Source: Paulownia fortunei
Lineage: Eukaryota > Streptophyta > Magnoliopsida > Lamiales > Paulowniaceae
Direction of reading: 5' to 3'
Assembly: GCA_019321725.1 (NCBI GenBank)
Contig: CM033124.1
Span: 10,292,001 to 10,356,000 of the forward strand
Length of the DNA: 64,000 bases
A program made the position numbers and the translations under genes. The notes beneath the pieces are model-generated. The model saw nothing but the letters and a program-made list of their open reading frames with translations, was not told the origin of the DNA and did no database searches. Below are positions 1 through 12,459 of this stretch, in pieces (the stretch's first letter is position 1; every line of letters starts with the position of its first letter).

Positions 1-539
1 ACTGGGTCATCAGTTATTGATTAGAAAGTTAAACCAACTTTAGTTAATTTTTTAAAATAATTATGCCAAAATACGAGTTTAATAAATAACTTTATTCAAG
101 TTGGGGAACAAACAAATATATAGTAAATATTCAGAAGTTTATAATTGAATAGAATATTCAACCAAAATGAAAATGTACAACATTATTGAGCTGGTTATTT
201 TTATTAAATGGACCGGAAGTCCAAACTTTGCCCAAATAAGACAGGCTCAGTAGCTTACTTGCCTAATCAATATAGCTGAGTTTTAATTATTACACACAAG
301 AAACCTACTTGCAGCTTGTTTGGTTAAATTTATTTAAGATGTTTTGGAGAATATAAAAATGTTAAATTCTATTATGAAAATAAATTTATATAAAATAAGA
401 TCGTCGGATTAATAACATATGAGTAATGACAGTTTCAGGATCTGCATGATCAAATTAAAGTCATTTGTAAAGATATTAAAAATAAATTTGAGTCCCTTAA
501 TTTTAAAAAAAAAAAAATGACACAGCGTATCTTTGGTAC

Positions 540-606
540 TTATAAGCTCATTTTAAAAAATTTGCTAAATATTTTAAGCTCATTTTAAAAAATTTGCTAC
601 ATATTT
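540..606. repeat. 33-bp tandem duplication
   Basis: Two adjacent, almost identical copies of a 33-bp AT-rich unit contain the words aagctcattttaaaaaattt and gctaaatatttt/gctacatatttt. Nothing codes here. It looks like a simple local duplication. Confidence 0.7.
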
Positions 607-1050
607 TAGAATTTTTATTAGTTAAAACTCGCATTATACTCTTATATAAATACATACGAATAATTAAAAAATATTTTTAGTTTTCTGTATATATTTTGAA
701 CTGTCGAGCAATACTCTGTACTTTTGTGGCCAAATATTTAGTACACGTAACTCATATAATATTTGACGAGTAATATTCTATTTTAATAAATATCTATAAT
801 ATTTAAATATAATCTAAAATTTATTGAAAAGTTATTTAAAAGTATTAATAGAATATCATATAAGTAAAAAAATAATAATAATTTATTAATCTATTAATTA
901 TTATTAAATAGTTATTTTTAAATTAATATAAAATTATTTATAAAATAATTTTTGTATAATTTAAAAATACAACCACAACTCATATAAAATAATATCAAAA
1001 TAAGTCTTTTTTTTGCTCCCGAATAATTTTTTACATTCGCATTTTATCTA

Positions 1051-1232
1051 TACGTCTACAAATCCAAACATTAGCCATTGTTTTATTTTTTAATTAATTT
1101 TTTTATTATAACTTTTAACAAAAATTTATAATATATTATGTACGTCTACGAATCCAAACATTAGCAATTTTTCTAATTTTTAATTAATTTTTTTATTATA
1201 ATTTTTAATAAAAATTTATAATATATTAAATA
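1051..1232. repeat. Two ~91-bp direct tandem repeats
   Basis: Copies at about 1051-1141 and 1142-1232 share the start cgtctac(a/g)aatccaaaca and the end aaaaatttataatatatta, with a few substitutions and small indels between them. This is a diverged tandem duplication in non-coding DNA. Confidence 0.75.
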
Positions 1233-2340
1233 CTAAATTTTTCTCGTCTCACATTTATCTATTAGATTTAGGACATCTTATAAATTGTCAAAGATTCTAG
1301 AAGATATTTAAGGAGTTTATATTATCAACCAAACACCTTTCTTTTTATTTTGATGTGTTTGTATATGAAAAAGTTCATGATTTTCTTTCAAAGGAAGCAA
1401 ACATTCGGGGAACATGGAACGTGTTAGAGCTTAGGCTTAGCTTGGCAGGTTAAGGAATATATATTGACAGAGATGCTCAGGAGCCAGACCACAATTGTCC
1501 TACAATGTCATTTTAGCAAAAGCCCAAAAGTTGAGAATAGCTCAAAAAATAAATATGTATTATTAGCCCCAAAATATTTACTTAATTAAGACAACAAATT
1601 GCAAATATACCATTAACTGAGGAGCATTCCAGTGCAATATGTCTAGGAATCCCAACTGTCACAAACATTATTATAGTCTTTGGTGTGTCAAGGAATTAAA
1701 ATCTTAAAACTGAAACAAATCTATATATATGTTTGTGTATATATATATATATATATATATGTATATTACGCTTTCCAAAATGAACTAGATTTATCTACGA
1801 ATTTCAATTTCAAAAAAACAAGTCTATAAATTCAAGATTTTACGACAGAATTTGGTATTAAGGAATTGAAGCCTTAGAAATGGATTGATTTAAATGTCCT
1901 TTTTATCCCAAATTTGAATGCATTTTTCAACAATTCCAGTTGCATAAACTCAACTCCAACAATATTCTTACACTGTTCATCACATCAAGTTTCCCACCTA
2001 CTCTCCTTAAGATGCTTTGGGGTGTCTTTAAGGGGTTCTAATCTTACACAATTTGCTCATTTCCAGAAGTAGTTGAGCCTTGTCAACTTATTAACACAAC
2101 TGAACATCACATTGGATTTCAGAAGAAGACAATGAATTTGGAGAAAGTTGGCAAAGAATGCTCTCTAATTGATTTGTGAGAAAGAATAATGCCCCACAAT
2201 TTTATTTCACATTCTAAACCTTCCTTGGTTTGCCTTTGGCTATATAAGCCTGACCCATATCACCCTCATTTATATTCCATAAATCAAGAAAGAGCTACAA
2301 ACAACTACGGGTGGCATAGATCATTCATTTTCGCTGTGTG

Positions 2341-2370
2341 TGTGGGGGGGGGTGGGGGGGGGGGGGGGGG
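2341..2370 (+). repeat. Poly-G tract
   Basis: About 28 G residues in a row, broken once by T, follow a short GT run. Such tracts are mutation-prone and hard to sequence, so the exact length is uncertain. A short open frame that crosses it encodes polyglycine and is not a gene. Confidence 0.9.
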
Positions 2371-2462
2371 ATCGCGTCATCCACAATTTTGTTGATTAGA
2401 GAAAACCATACCAAATTTAAATGATCAAACTTTCAATTAGGTTAAGATAGTGTCACTCTCAG

Positions 2463-2580
2463 TGCACTGATGACCATTGATTATAGGGGGTGTGGTTTTT
2501 CACCACCAATCCCTTATAATCGAATGGCTATGGGTGGACTAAGATTGTTGCACCCTGTCCACCATAGAATTACACAGTTA
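2463..2580. repeat. Hairpin-forming repeat (MITE-like)
   Basis: The region folds on itself. The arm gaccattgattataggggg is followed by a tttttc loop region and then by an arm whose reverse complement resembles the first (caccaccaatcccttataat, then cgaatggct). A similar hairpin centred on a five-A/T loop flanked by GGTG/CACC lies in intron 2 of the COA1-like gene at 43185-43312. I infer a small dispersed inverted-repeat family. It is too short and diverged to assign to a superfamily. Confidence 0.5.
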
Positions 2581-2865
2581 GGGCATTGCTATCTCACAAA
2601 CAGAAATGTAAAGCAGCTGAAGAAAAAGGCATGCAATAGCCTTACTTTAATGAAAGGTGTCTTCGGAAATTTGATTAGAAGCCAAATATCATTGAATAGC
2701 AATTCTCTTCAACTCGGTCACTCTCGGTGAAATGACAATACTTACACTGGATAATAAACTTAAGGCATTGGACTATTGAAGCACCTATCCAGCTAGCACA
2801 AGGAACTCATTATTTGTAGTTTGATAAAGTTGCAAAGATATTTGTACAGCATCTCCAGATTTAGC

Positions 2866-5800
2866 TCATCTATCCTTCAGTTGCCGCTGAATATCAAGAG
2901 GAGAATATGGTCAAGAAGCTGATCGTTAAGAACAATGATTAAAACAAGCAAATAATCTGTGATCCCATTATACTCTTACATAATTCAAGAAATATTAGAT
3001 GTAGATAGATGAATATCAGAAAATATTCAATCCTCGGTGGAATTCCCTAATACAAAAAGATGAAACAGAAGGAAATTATCCATGTCATTGACCCCACGAT
3101 AAAACTTATTCTTTTAGATGAGCTGAGTACATTTTAGTGGAAAATAGGACAAATGAGCAATAAAAAGTATAAGTTGAACCATTTGGTAGGATAGGCAATT
3201 TGGCAATCTGAGTCGCCAGAGGCAAAATAAAGCAAAGCAAAAAATAAAAGATAACTTACTCTTGGCCCACGATTGGTTGCTTGGGGCTGTCTATTGGGCA
3301 CATGGTCCGATTCTTGTATCATCTCAGAACTACTAAGCTTATAAAATGTCCCAAGAGCTCTTGTAACAAATGGGCGCACTATATTTGCTTCCATAGCAGA
3401 TAAATTTTTAAGCTGCAAAATTTCAAGGATAATGGTCAGAGGAGAGAAAATACAAAATACAGTAAAGCATAATCTCCAAATTAATGCCCTAATCCTGCGA
3501 CCATCTGTCCTTAATATATTCGATAAAATCATATTCAATATCCATTTACTATTCACAATCAAATGAGACACAATGAGAAGAAAGAAGTAAATTTCATATG
3601 CAATCCAAAAGATTGCCACCAGATATTCACATGAGTTGGGTAACTATAGTTTTGAATTGACATGTTTTAAATAAGTTCCCATATATTGTATTGATAAACA
3701 TTATTTTCCTTCAACTGAAAAATAAACTTTCTTTATCAAGGTAGAGATTTTCATTTAAGAGAGCGCCAGCAACTAGGCATGCAAACACATGATTTCCCTC
3801 GATTGAATTTATTATCCAGACATAATTCTGAAACCAGATAAAAAATACTGTAAAACAGTTAGGAATAGCAAGCCACAAAATAACTGATTTTAGAAGAATC
3901 GACAAAAATTTCCTCCAAATATAGAGTGTAATATAATCTTGAAGCAGAGAAGAACTTACTTCTGTAAGATTTTTCTTTTATCTTTTTTTTTTCTGAAGGC
4001 ATCAGGTGTTACAATACCAAAAATGTATCTACATGGCCAGACACTAATGTGCAACAGAGGATTTCAATGTTAGAGAAATATCATACCCTCAGTGCATAAG
4101 TACGTTCCCTCGAGATAATCTCCAAGCCAGTCCCAATTTTATGAAACCGCACGTCCTTGATGTCCTCAATGAGGGACCTTACCTATATGGAAATTCAAGT
4201 CAAGTTTCCAGAAAATATTATAGGCCAAAGAAAGAATATGGACATGAAAGCAGCCCACTAACCATGTAGATATCAGGAATGTCTTCCCGAGCACTACATC
4301 AAAGAAAAGCATGTTAAAACCACTACCAAGATATAACACAAAATATCTATACGATATAAAAATACTTACTGATCAAAAAGAAGCCTTGATATTTCTACAT
4401 AATGAAATGGCAAAGGCTGAAACTTCTCAGAATCTCGCTCTGCTTCCAATACTTGTGATAACTTATCTATGTTGAAAAGCAGATAATAATAAGAAATCCA
4501 TTCCTATGACTTTGCCTTAGATATTTAGAAAACTGAAAACCAAATAAGACAGTCTTCTATTTCACCATTCCACCAAAACGGAAGCTGTTATACCATAACA
4601 AAATTGTCAATCATCAGAAATAAGAAGGAACAAATGGCTATTAAGTAAAAAAACGAAGTCAAGAACGTCCAAATTATCAAAAGAAGTTAGCTTACAGTTT
4701 CTACTCAAAAATGTTACCGATAATGCTTTTTGCGGCTGTGTCCATTTTTTACACAAACAGTAAAATGCGTTCCCCAATAAAACCCTAAAACAGGTAAGGA
4801 AAACTTACTACTATTTATATCAGTTCAGTAGTGCTGTGTTGCTATCCAATCTGAAAAGAACTAAAATGAAAAAGTGCATCTTATGTTTAATGTGAGCTAA
4901 CTCGACGTATACGCCTTTTCAAATTAAGAGCATCTTTGCTTCAAATCACAAGGAGTGAAACTGGCAAAAAATTAAGTTGGCAATATAGCTTTATAAAAGA
5001 CATTTATTATTCTTCAATTTTGTGTTCTTATAATCATGCCCCATAAGTGGTATTTGGCTAAAAATTGAGGCTACTTCTCCATATAAGTGACAATTGCAAG
5101 AACATAATTTAATGAGAAAAATCATTTTACCAATTTTTTTTACTTAAAATAGCAAGCAAAATTATGTTATCTGATTCATTACATGGGAGAAAACTGTACT
5201 TTAGGAGGAAAAGAACAAAGAAATGAACTACCATCCGCCACATCAAGCAATTTTGATTTTTGAGTAAATATACATGTATCAATACCAGAGTTTGCATGAT
5301 GTGTTTAAAAAGTAAGATTGACTGAATACATTATCGGGGGTGGGGGGTGGGGGTTTTGCATACAACTGAGGCAAAGTGGTTTATGATTACATCTCAGAGG
5401 CATTCTTATCATTTTGTAGATCCAATTCCATGGCCTATTTCAGGTAAACCTACGAAAATATTACCAATGAGCTTATGCTACAAGTGATCATAACATCAAA
5501 TTGGATTGCAATTTTTTAATATGAAATGAAAGGAAATGAGTAGTTATCTAGCATCCATTTATCTTGAAACTGAAATTCAGACATTGGGAAGTAGGGAAGA
5601 TCCGAATAGGGCAGCTTCAAGAAAAGTCTTCATATGTTTGGTTTTATTTTTAGTGTTTTGGGAGAATTATGTTTTGAGATAATTTATTAGAGAATATGTG
5701 TATTTGGAGAAAATGGATTGGAAAGCGTGATGTATGTTTCGTTTTATTTTTAGAGAATAAATGGAGAAGGAAAGAGGGTGGCAAAACGATACCAAACATA

Positions 5801-8800
5801 GCCCTTGTTTTCTTCCATTTAAAGAAGCAACATCCTCATCTGCTATTATAGCCCAATAGGTCAGATTGATGGAATAGAATGAATGGACTCAGCCCGGGCA
5901 GCATAGTAGAATGAAAGGGACAGTGCTTTTAAAGTTGTGGCAAAGCCAACTTCTTGGGTCTTAGGCAGAGAAAAGTGGATGTGGGGACTTGGTTAGTAAC
6001 AGGAGATTATTTGTATAGTATTTTCACCTTGCATCAGATAAAACAAAACCTTCTAAGTGAGATGATATACTATAATGTCTTAATCTTAATTGTATACATG
6101 TGAGAATGGTTGTTAATGTTGCTGCACAACCATTGTGTATTATTTGTCCTAGGTCATAACTACATCCAACAAACAAATTCACACAAGTCATAATTTGAGG
6201 CAGCTGAACTGCTTATGCAATTTTATCAATGAGCAAGAAACTAACACCTTAAAAACAGGAGCATCTGCCCATCTCTCATCCCATACAGTGGGGGAGAGAG
6301 TAAAGACAGAGGGCCAGGACAACAAGAAGACAAGGTTAACACTAGGCAATAAACACCTGTCTCTGTTAAATCTTACAAACACAAACATACCCTATTATCA
6401 ACGCTGTAAAGCCCAGTAGCCACTGCATAAGTATCAGCAGTAACAACCTGTCAACCACCAAAAAACCTACAAATTTGACTCATCCTTATTCCCATTTTTC
6501 ATTCACTTCGTCTCATGCATGAAGAATTTTTTGTTTGCCTATTTACATTAAAATGCAGCTCATGCAATTCAGCAAAGTTGAAATTTATAACTTTATGTTT
6601 CACAAATCATAATAAAATAGAGGCCACACTAGAAAGGAAGGTTTGGCCGAAGATCCTACATAAGGAAGAAAATAGAAAAGGCTAGATATATCTCGTGAAT
6701 TTATCATCTTTAATGCAGATAAATCATCAGGGGGCGCTCAGCATAATATGTATTGTCAAAAAACAGTCGACGTATACAAAATTAAAAAGGATCAGGAATG
6801 ATCGCTAGGAGAAGATTTGATAGTTTTATTTTTATGGTATATTTGTTTTATATTGGGAGATATGTAAATTGATTAGAGTTGGGATCAAAATGGGGGTATG
6901 TGTATTGAATTGGTGTAATATAGAATGTGGAAATAGGTGTACCAATTGTATTGGATAGGCAAATGGTGAGAGAAATGGTTTGCTTGCTTATTTATATATG
7001 AAGATTGAAAAGCTGCAGGTGGCTATGAAAGGAAAGGAAAGCTAGCTAGTGGATAGTACAATGATTGCTTTATTTGTTTGCCTTGTTTTTGGCTTGCTTA
7101 TACAAGAAACCCCCTCAGCCTATTTATACAATTCCAATGTCGGTTTCAAGCTCTTCAACTGACTCACTGACTCCATGTGTGGTTAAAAATATTGGTCTAG
7201 ACTTTTCCTTTTCTACCCTTTTTACTATGATATTTTACACCACAAATTTTACATTCCAGAATAGTTAGATTCTTCTAGAAATATGCAGCACTTCTAATAA
7301 GATTACTTTAAACCAAGCTGTTCAACATCAAATGACTAATGCCTTTGGATATTAATCTGGTTGCTTGTGTATGACCTTTTAACGATGTATGATCATGGGG
7401 CATATAGTATATATAGTTCTTATAGTTTCTACATGTAAGTTTATTAAGATACAATATCTCACATCACTGAGTGAAGGATCTCTAAGATGCTATATATGGA
7501 TTATTGGCTATTCACTGAGACACTTATGGGTTTCTCATTCCATGTTCTTAAAGAGCCTATATCCAGTTTGCAGAAACTGCAAAACTCAAGTTCTCCTAGC
7601 ACCAAAATTTTGAGTTCTTACAATCATGCCCCATAGGTGGTATTTTGCCAAAAATTGAGTCTATTTCTCCATGGAAATGACAATTGCAAGAAGATAATTT
7701 AAGGAGAAAAATCATTTTACCAATTTTTCTTACTTAAAATAGAAAGTAAAATTATGTTTTCTGATTCATTACATGGGGCACGGCGATACTTTAGGAGGAA
7801 AAGAACATACAAATGACCTACTATCCGCCACATCAAGGAACTTTTAAATTTGAGCAAATATAGAAGTATCAATACCAGATTTGGCATGAAGTGTTTATAA
7901 AGTAAGTCTTAGGTAATCTCTCTTAAAACAAGTCAAAAATGAAAAAGGAGAAGAGTAAGTAGGGTTTTCCTCCACTAAATAAACCAAAGAATAAAGAAAA
8001 TAAAAGAAAGGGAAAACAGCTTTCGGCTGTAAAAGAGAAATATACTAAAGCCACATGGTTGTGAAAATGAATTACAACCTCATAGCCAAAAGAGAAAAAT
8101 ATTTATTCCCTTCCTTTTGCCTATAAAATGGGAGTTTGAGTCGCAACTTGATGATAAAAATAATATATGATAAAATATAATAATAATGCATAGAGATTTA
8201 TGTGGTTAGACAAATCCACAAATGTCCACGAGAGTTTCCTTTCTTCCATCATGAGAGAATCTTATCATTACAAGATACACACTTAAGTTTAATACTCAAA
8301 CTCAAGAAAAGAAATCTCTTGTGTAACCACTTTCAAAAGTTACCAAAGAATACTCTCTCAAACCCTTTGTATTGCCCAAGAGAAAAATTCCACAAGTGTT
8401 ACAACACCCCTCACAAATTGCTTTCCCTAAGTGTGCCTACACTTTCTCTCTATTTTTCTCTTGCTACTTGAGTTGGTGTTCCCAAACTCCATCTTGGTTT
8501 CTCTTGAGTGTGTGATGTCATTCATCTCTACAACCATGTGGCTTTGGTATATTTCTCTTTTGCAGCCGAAAGTTGCTTTCCCTTTTTTTTCTTTTTTTTC
8601 TTTTTTTTCTTTTATTTTGCTTCACTCAATGGGGAGACAACCCCATTTTCTATTTTCGTTTCTAACTTGTTATTTTAAGGGGAGTTACCAAACAATCTTC
8701 ACTTCTACTAGAAAACATCTTCATTACAAACCAAAACACCCAAATTCCATTGGCCTACTGTACATGCCGAATCAATAAAGCTCAAATTCCACCTGATTTA

Positions 8801-11800
8801 AGTCAGCCAATGCACAGATATAGCCTAATAAACATCACTAATTAACTATCGAGGGACAACCTCAATCCATCATTTCCTCTAATAGGATTTTTCTGACCCA
8901 TATGCACACTAGAAGCCTCCTAATGTGCTCCACTTTCAATAATCATTTGAGGTCACCAAACAGTACAAATTGCCATTCTTCTCTCCTTCATAAGGCCGTT
9001 CAGCCACGTGCAACATCCATGACTCCATCTCCACCTCCAGCTGAATATTCACAGCCCTTGAAATCCAACTAGCTCAATAAAATTAAATTCCTTCGCATGT
9101 TTGAGACATAGCACACCACCCAAAGTATGAATAACTCCATCAAATATTTTAATTCTTACCACTCCAAAACTTATGATTCTATAAGTAGAATCATTTCCCA
9201 TGGGCAAAGTACCTAAAATTGAAGTGAATCAAAATAATCCTTTCTAGAGCATACATGTATTACGCATTCAAAATCTAAAATCCACCCATCTTGAGAACAA
9301 GTATCCATACGTGTGGAGACTATGAGAATATATCTATCTTCAGTGTCTGTTGTTGCCATGTTACTACTGCAACCACACTATCCGCATTCTTCCTTTTGTG
9401 AGGATAATCTCTTTTAATATGGCCTTCCTTGTGATAAATATAGCAAACCTTGCCCTATCTAGGGATGGCAATAGGTCTGGGTTTTACCAGGATCTGTAAC
9501 CAACCCGTCCTGCTCAAGGTAGGTTCGATGACTAAACAAGTCTTAGGGTGGGTAACAAGTTTTTATTTGTAAACCCAGGGTAGGACTGTTTTTATTATAA
9601 AAACGGGTCTTAGGGAAGCCCCAAAGACCCTTTTGGAAAACATAGAAAAATATTAGCTTCCACCATTTGGTTTTGTTGGAAGCATCTATAAGAGGCTTAG
9701 TCTTACTCCTAGAGACAAATTACTGCAAGCCCTTTGCTTTAGGGTGGTGTTAGATTCTATAGATGGAAACAAAGACTACAATATTTACAAAGATTAGGAC
9801 TGAGGCTGCTAAGATGATGAATCCTAATAGAACTCTACGGAAAGTTTCTTCCCATGATATGAGTTACTACCCCTTGATCACTTATAGTGCCCCAAACATT
9901 TAACTGCATTTTCTAAGAAGTAAACATTTTGTGTGTGTATCTCCAACTATTTTGGAGATAAGATAGTAATCGTAAAGTTTGAGACGACCCAGAAAGCACT
10001 CATGATTCTCCATGCATTATGGGTGAGTTGGACTAGACAAAGATTGTGAAATTTGAGTATCTCTATGATGGTAGGGTGTAACGGAATATCCTCCTACAAA
10101 CAAAGCCATGTTTGGAAAAATAAGACATCACTAGAAACCCGTCTACTTTGCCCTTGGTAAGAATAGAAATTTCATCCTTGGGATCAAAAACCCTAGATCT
10201 AGCTTTACGCATTATCTCTTGGGTACAACCAACTCCCCTTTGGTTAGAAGTATAAAGCTTAATTAAGGGAGTATTTGAAGGCTCATCTAAACTCTTGTAT
10301 GACATGGTGAGAATTTATGAGAAAAGGTTCTACGACTCACTTCACTGCTTAAAGTATTTGAAGGCTCATCTAAACTCTTGTATGGCATGGTAAGAATTTA
10401 TGAGAAAAGGTTCTACAACTCACTTCACTACTTAAATGAAGTTGGCTCAAATCTGTACTTCATGCCAAGGAATCAATCTTTGGTCGAAAAGTGAGATAAA
10501 TTCAAGTAAGCAAAAATTTTCTTGCTAAGGAGTTTAATACAGGACACGGAAAAAGAAATTTATGCTTTTAAAGACAATGGACTATTAGCTTTGCATTTTT
10601 TACACTATTAGGTTATATAAAAAAAATGTCGCAATAATCATTATCCTTGGACAATGAGGGGTAGTGCTAAGGAATCTAACATTCACATATTAAGAGTTTG
10701 GAAATGGAAGTCTACCTTCAAGTGCTATAGTTCGACCTCAGCACTAAGAAATTGAGTTCAAATTGGTAGAGATACTACAACTTCAAGGTTCAAATTTCTT
10801 CTGTATATTTTCTTGAACTATTGGTCCTTCTAAATGAATGGAAGAAAAATAATACAATAGGGTGACTATGTGAGATGTATATCATAACGAAATTTCAGAA
10901 AAATAAAAGAATAGATACTCACTTTGCCTTTGATTCGTATGGTCAATGGTGACTTGGAGACATGTTATGAGGAGCTTAAATAACTCAAGTCTTTATAATG
11001 GTGTCTTAAGAGAATAATAAAATTTATTGTTGAATTGGTTCAGTTGACTTTCTTGTGAACACATGGTGCTAAAAGGACAAAGAAGAAGAATGTTGTTCAA
11101 ATTTTGGAAATCAAATTGAAAAGGAAATGTGCCCTTAATGCCCTGGATAGAGTTCAGACTACATAGCTAAAACTTTGAATTATCATGCAAGTAGGCCCAT
11201 TTAAAAAGTGTTTGTGCATGTGCAAAAGACAAAGACTTGCATCATGCTAAGGTCTATCCAAGGACGCACCTCAACTTTTCTCCTTAGTAAATACTTTAAT
11301 GAGCATTTCACAGGTTCAGATATCGGGAGCTTTATGTTTTAGACTCTAACTACTTGGTTGTCAGACTAAACCGGAGCATAAATGAATAGCTAAGGATTGT
11401 GGTTTGTCTTGTGAAATGCAAAATTGAGGTATCATTCCAAGGAATTAATGAGAAAACAAAGGATGACCCTTTCCAACCTTTTCTATTGCCAAGGACTCTG
11501 TCAGGCATGGAACTGTTGCTTTGGACCTTACCAAGGCTCAAGTGCAACTACCAGATAAAGAAAAGGTATGCTGTGTGAATTGATAATTTCTTGTCTTGAT
11601 TAACCTTAAATGGTAAGAGCTTAGCTCCAAGGTTGAGTTTTTACAAGGCTACTCCTTGGCAAAATTGGGCATTGTGAGGTGGAAATTTAGATCCTGGCGC
11701 TGAGGTTAATTAAGTTTGGCATTGTAAATCCTCAAATTAGTCCTTAAATTTCTATACATCAACACGGACAAACATAGCTGAAGATAAACATTTACTATAT

Positions 11801-12370
11801 GAGAAAAAAAGATTAGACAATAAACTTTATTCAGAAAAACAATCCAAATCCGAATAATAGAAATGATGCTTTGTCACATTTTCAAAAGTTGAATTACAAA
11901 AAAGATTGCCTTTTCTGCCAAACTCACCAACAGACATCCATTCTGGAGCTCGAATTGTGCACTTGCCTCTCTTCTTCAAGGCCACGGCCAACCAAAGTGG
12001 CACTTGAGTTGCTATTTGTGGCCTAAAAGGACCAAAATCTCCCTGTTCAAGGAGCAAATCAACCACAAAACCGGAACGAACATATCAATTCACATGCTGG
12101 AGTTAAAAAAAATAAATAAATGTATAGATAAAGACAATTGACAGAAAAGAATCATACAGAGATGAAATTGAGCTGATCCATTCTCAAATTCGGCACAATC
12201 TCAATCACTTCATCCTCCGCAAGAAACTCCAGCTGCGCCATTGAAATTCAAAACAAAAATGGAGAAAATCGATGCATCGAAACGATTGAAGAAAAAAATT
12301 GAGAGAGAGTAAAAGAAGGGACCTCTGCTGCCGAAAATGCGGAGCCATGGGGCTCAGATGCGCCTGCCAT
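2866..12370 (-). CDS. PSF2: DNA replication complex GINS protein PSF2
   Basis: PSF2 is a subunit of the GINS tetramer (SLD5-PSF1-PSF2-PSF3), part of the nuclear CDC45-MCM-GINS replicative helicase. I assembled eight coding exons: 12370-12323, 12232-12158, 12042-11928, 4466-4370, 4293-4263, 4182-4087, 3412-3260 and 2886-2866. All have GT/AG borders and compatible phases, giving 636 nt and 211 aa, close to the ~210 aa known for plant PSF2. Family blocks seen in order are [30 protein letters not shown], the [10 protein letters not shown] helix, [20 protein letters not shown] and [17 protein letters not shown]. The last exon encodes only RQLKDR plus stop. The start sits at [12 protein letters not shown], as expected for plant PSF2. 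Intron 3 is very large (4467-11927). An E2F-type site and a TATA-like box lie 60-90 bp upstream. The exons are intact and no frameshift was seen. Confidence 0.95.
5024..5325. repeat. Direct repeat, copy 1 (PSF2 intron 3)
   Basis: About 300 bp match the block at 7612-7908 with many substitutions. Shared words include aatcatgccccata, gagaaaaatcattttaccaa, actttaggaggaaaagaac and atccgccacatcaag. Neither copy has TG...CA ends, so they do not look like LTRs. They may be a segmental duplication or two copies of one dispersed repeat. Confidence 0.75.
7612..7908. repeat. Direct repeat, copy 2 (PSF2 intron 3)
   Basis: This is the partner of the repeat at 5024-5325, in the same orientation and about 2.59 kb away. 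Similarity runs the full length and ends near aaagtaag. No coding potential was seen in either copy. Confidence 0.75.
8160..9000 (-). mobile_element. Possible LTR-derived sequence beside a copia relic
   Basis: This stretch has the texture of a plant copia LTR or leader: a ctctcttgctacttgagttg type pyrimidine-rich segment, T-rich runs near 8580-8615, and no stable reading frame. It directly adjoins the minus-strand copia protease remnant at 9060-9460. No matching second LTR or target-site duplication was found. The assignment is by neighbourhood and is weak. Confidence 0.3.
9060..9460 (-). pseudogene. Ty1/copia gag-protease remnant
   Basis: Read on the minus strand, the segment encodes a decayed CCHC zinc knuckle ([18 protein letters not shown], with Y replacing the second Cys). 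A frameshift later it encodes the start of a copia aspartic protease ([20 protein letters not shown], then [12 protein letters not shown]). Copia proteases normally show WILDSG/C..HM. Here the catalytic DSG reads DFE, so the enzyme would be dead. Downstream in-frame stops follow, with fragments resembling MGND and FDGV. No integrase or reverse transcriptase follows. It is an old, truncated element inside PSF2 intron 3. Confidence 0.75.
9463..9640 (+). repeat. hAT-like non-autonomous repeat fragment
   Basis: It starts with tagggatggcaataggtctg and continues with gggttttacc and aaccaacccgtcc. Similar start words are common at the ends of small hAT-type elements in plants. Only one end is convincing and no 8-bp target duplication was found. 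Confidence 0.35.
10271..10436. repeat. 83-bp tandem duplication
   Basis: Copies at 10271-10353 and 10354-10436 differ by only a few substitutions (for example tatgacatggtgag versus tatggcatggtaag). The repeat lies in PSF2 intron 3. A minus-strand open frame that overlaps the first copy shows no recognisable family. Confidence 0.85.
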
Positions 12371-12430
12371 TTTCCAGTGTAGGGGGTGTATGGGGTTGGG
12401 CGGCTGTGACTCGAGTGCGAGTTCGCAGCC

Positions 12431-12439
12431 CTATTTATC
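12431..12439 (-). promoter_or_regulatory. TATA-like box of PSF2
   Basis: The minus strand reads ggataaatag about 60-70 bp upstream of the PSF2 ATG, between the E2F-type site and the start codon. The position suits a core promoter with a short 5' leader. It is inferred from sequence alone. Confidence 0.4.
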
Positions 12440-12451
12440 CAGCGGGTGATG

Positions 12452-12459
12452 GCGGGAAT
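12452..12459 (-). promoter_or_regulatory. E2F-type site upstream of PSF2
   Basis: The minus strand reads ATTCCCGC followed by C, which fits the plant E2F consensus WTTSSCSS. It lies about 82-89 bp upstream of the PSF2 start codon. E2F/DP factors control replication genes at the G1/S transition, so the site suits S-phase expression of a GINS subunit. Binding is inferred, not shown. Confidence 0.6.

Larger units (their letters stand above)
1..2865. other. AT-rich intergenic flank, no gene recognised
   Basis: This stretch lies downstream of the minus-strand PSF2 stop codon. It is very AT-rich and its short open frames have no recognisable protein character. It contains two local tandem duplications, a TA microsatellite near 1740-1760, a long G tract near 2345-2370 and a hairpin repeat near 2470-2575. 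The 3' UTR of PSF2 must begin at 2865 and run leftwards. No other gene is supported. Confidence 0.6.
4467..11927 (-). other. 7.46-kb third intron of PSF2
   Basis: This intron separates the WMSVG exon from the [10 protein letters not shown] exon. No other exon of PSF2 is needed between them, because the phases join directly as G|AT. It contains a pair of ~290-bp diverged direct repeats, a T-rich simple repeat, a copia protease relic, an 83-bp tandem duplication and several short open frames of no recognisable family. Plant introns of this size usually reflect transposon insertion, which is what is seen here. Confidence 0.8.

Noticed and set aside
2189..2395. 68-codon open frame ending in polyglycine
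   Set aside because: It is generated by the poly-G tract and has no family resemblance.
5024..7908. Pair of direct repeats considered as LTRs of a retrotransposon
   Set aside because: The repeats have no TG...CA ends, no polypurine tract and no primer site, and no element protein lies between them.
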